Part shown: positions 63,603 to 64,000 of the stretch, in pieces
Numbering within the stretch: position 1 is the stretch's first letter
How the letters are laid out: each line of letters begins with the position of its first letter
Source: an uncultured Neglectibacter sp.
GTDB taxonomy: Bacteria > Bacillota > Clostridia > Oscillospirales > Acutalibacteraceae
Assembly (NCBI GenBank): GCA_947647615.1
Contig: CANSKS010000009.1
Location: 1-64,000 of the forward strand
Reading direction: 5' to 3'
DNA length: 64,000 nt
Made by a program: the position numbers and the translations under genes
Notes under the pieces: model-generated
Seen by the model: the letters and a program-made list of their open reading frames with translations, nothing else
Told to the model about the DNA's origin: nothing
Database searches by the model: none

Positions 63603-64000
63603 CTAAATTTGAAACAGAAACAGCAGGAATCCGTACACAATACTGGCGCAGATCCCGAACACCAGCACCGGCCCCGCCACAACGAACATTTTGGCCCCCA
63701 GGCCGGTGATAAAGCCTTCACTTTTAAACTCCATGGCCGGCGAGACCATGGAATTGGCGAATCCGGTGATGGGCACCAGGGTACCGGCCCCGGCATATTT
63801 TGCCATTTGGTCATACCAGCCAATGGCCGTAAGAATGGCGGAAAGCAAAATGAGGCTAATGGAGACAAAGGCCCGGGCATCCTTTAGCGTCAGCCCAAAA
63901 TTTTGGTATAATTGGCACAGCGCCTGGCCTATCGTACAAATGGTTCCGCCGAACAGGAAAGCAAGCAGGCAGTCCTTTCCCACCGGCGAGTTGGGGGAGG
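63603..64000 (-). CDS. spoVAC: stage V sporulation protein AC (5' end outside the window)
   Basis: The visible 132 codons cover most of a SpoVAC membrane protein. The frame runs off the right edge, where SPNSPVGKDCLLAFLFGG continues the normal SpoVAC N-terminal part. The signature block AGAGTLVPITGFANSMVSPA and EFKSEGFITGLGAKMF identify SpoVAC rather than SpoVAE. It forms part of the dipicolinic acid channel in the spore inner membrane. spoVAD, normally next to it, lies 7.3 kb downstream. Confidence 0.92.
   Translation of the reverse strand, partial: SPNSPVGKDCLLAFLFGGTICTIGQALCQLYQNFGLTLKDARAFVSISLILLSAILTAIGWYDQMAKYAGAGTLVPITGFANSMVSPAMEFKSEGFITGLGAKMFVVAGPVLVFGICASIVYGFLLFLFQI

Noticed and set aside
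63603-64000. Assignment as SpoVAE
   Set aside because: The block AGAGTLVPITGFANSMVSPA with EFKSEGF matches SpoVAC rather than the shorter SpoVAE.

Overview
The window looks like a chromosomal segment of an anaerobic, endospore-forming, GC-rich Clostridia, probably an Oscillospirales-type gut bacterium. This is inferred from the fused IspH-ribosomal protein S1 gene, a complete Rnf complex, spoVAC and spoVAD, many LplA/LplB/LplC-type sugar importers, an anaerobic sulfatase-maturating enzyme, and Shine-Dalgarno and sigma-A-like promoter signals. I saw no rRNA, tRNA, CRISPR array or transposase.

Region 1 (1-19 kb) is carbohydrate uptake and breakdown. It holds two ABC importer operons (permease, permease, lipoprotein), a GH42 beta-galactosidase, a type-B carboxylesterase, a metallo-beta-lactamase-fold hydrolase, a DUF4886 SGNH-like hydrolase, an AraC-type regulator, and a divergent pair of TIM-barrel sugar isomerases. 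A promoter, 20-codon ORF and terminator lie in front of a double GNAT acetyltransferase gene. The intergenic spaces carry 86-bp and 210-bp tandem duplications and a large inverted repeat.

Region 2 (19-41 kb) is housekeeping: secDF, ispH-rpsA, plsC, cmk, a BaiN-like flavoprotein, a MurR/RpiR regulator, a membrane protein, a Cys-tailed DnaJ-like protein and a DUF5685 protein. It continues with rnfCDGEAB and with radC-uvrB-uvrA. The last operon has a LexA-type box inside its promoter, which suggests SOS control.

Region 3 (41-57 kb) is mixed cell-envelope, sulfate-ester and sugar metabolism. It contains an SLH-domain L,D-transpeptidase, a URO-D-family protein, an operon of sulfatase-maturating enzyme plus two Cys-type sulfatases, and a domain-permuted GH3 glycosidase. 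A T-box riboswitch precedes an XRE-cupin-acyl-CoA-ligase fusion. manA, spoVAD and a second URO-D-family gene follow.

Region 4 (57.6-61.6 kb) is a compact three-gene operon with visibly lower GC: an unrecognised 169-aa protein, an FRG-domain protein and an AIPR-family protein. It has a perfect-consensus promoter (TTGACA-17-TATAAT) and an operator-like palindrome near the predicted start site. It lies between spoVAC (window edge) and spoVAD, which are adjacent in most spore formers. This is the best candidate for an undescribed, probably phage-defence, system. An isomerase gene, a small membrane-anchored XRE regulator and partial spoVAC close the window.

No search could be run. Family names come from recognised motifs and architecture, and starts were chosen from ribosome-binding sites and family length.
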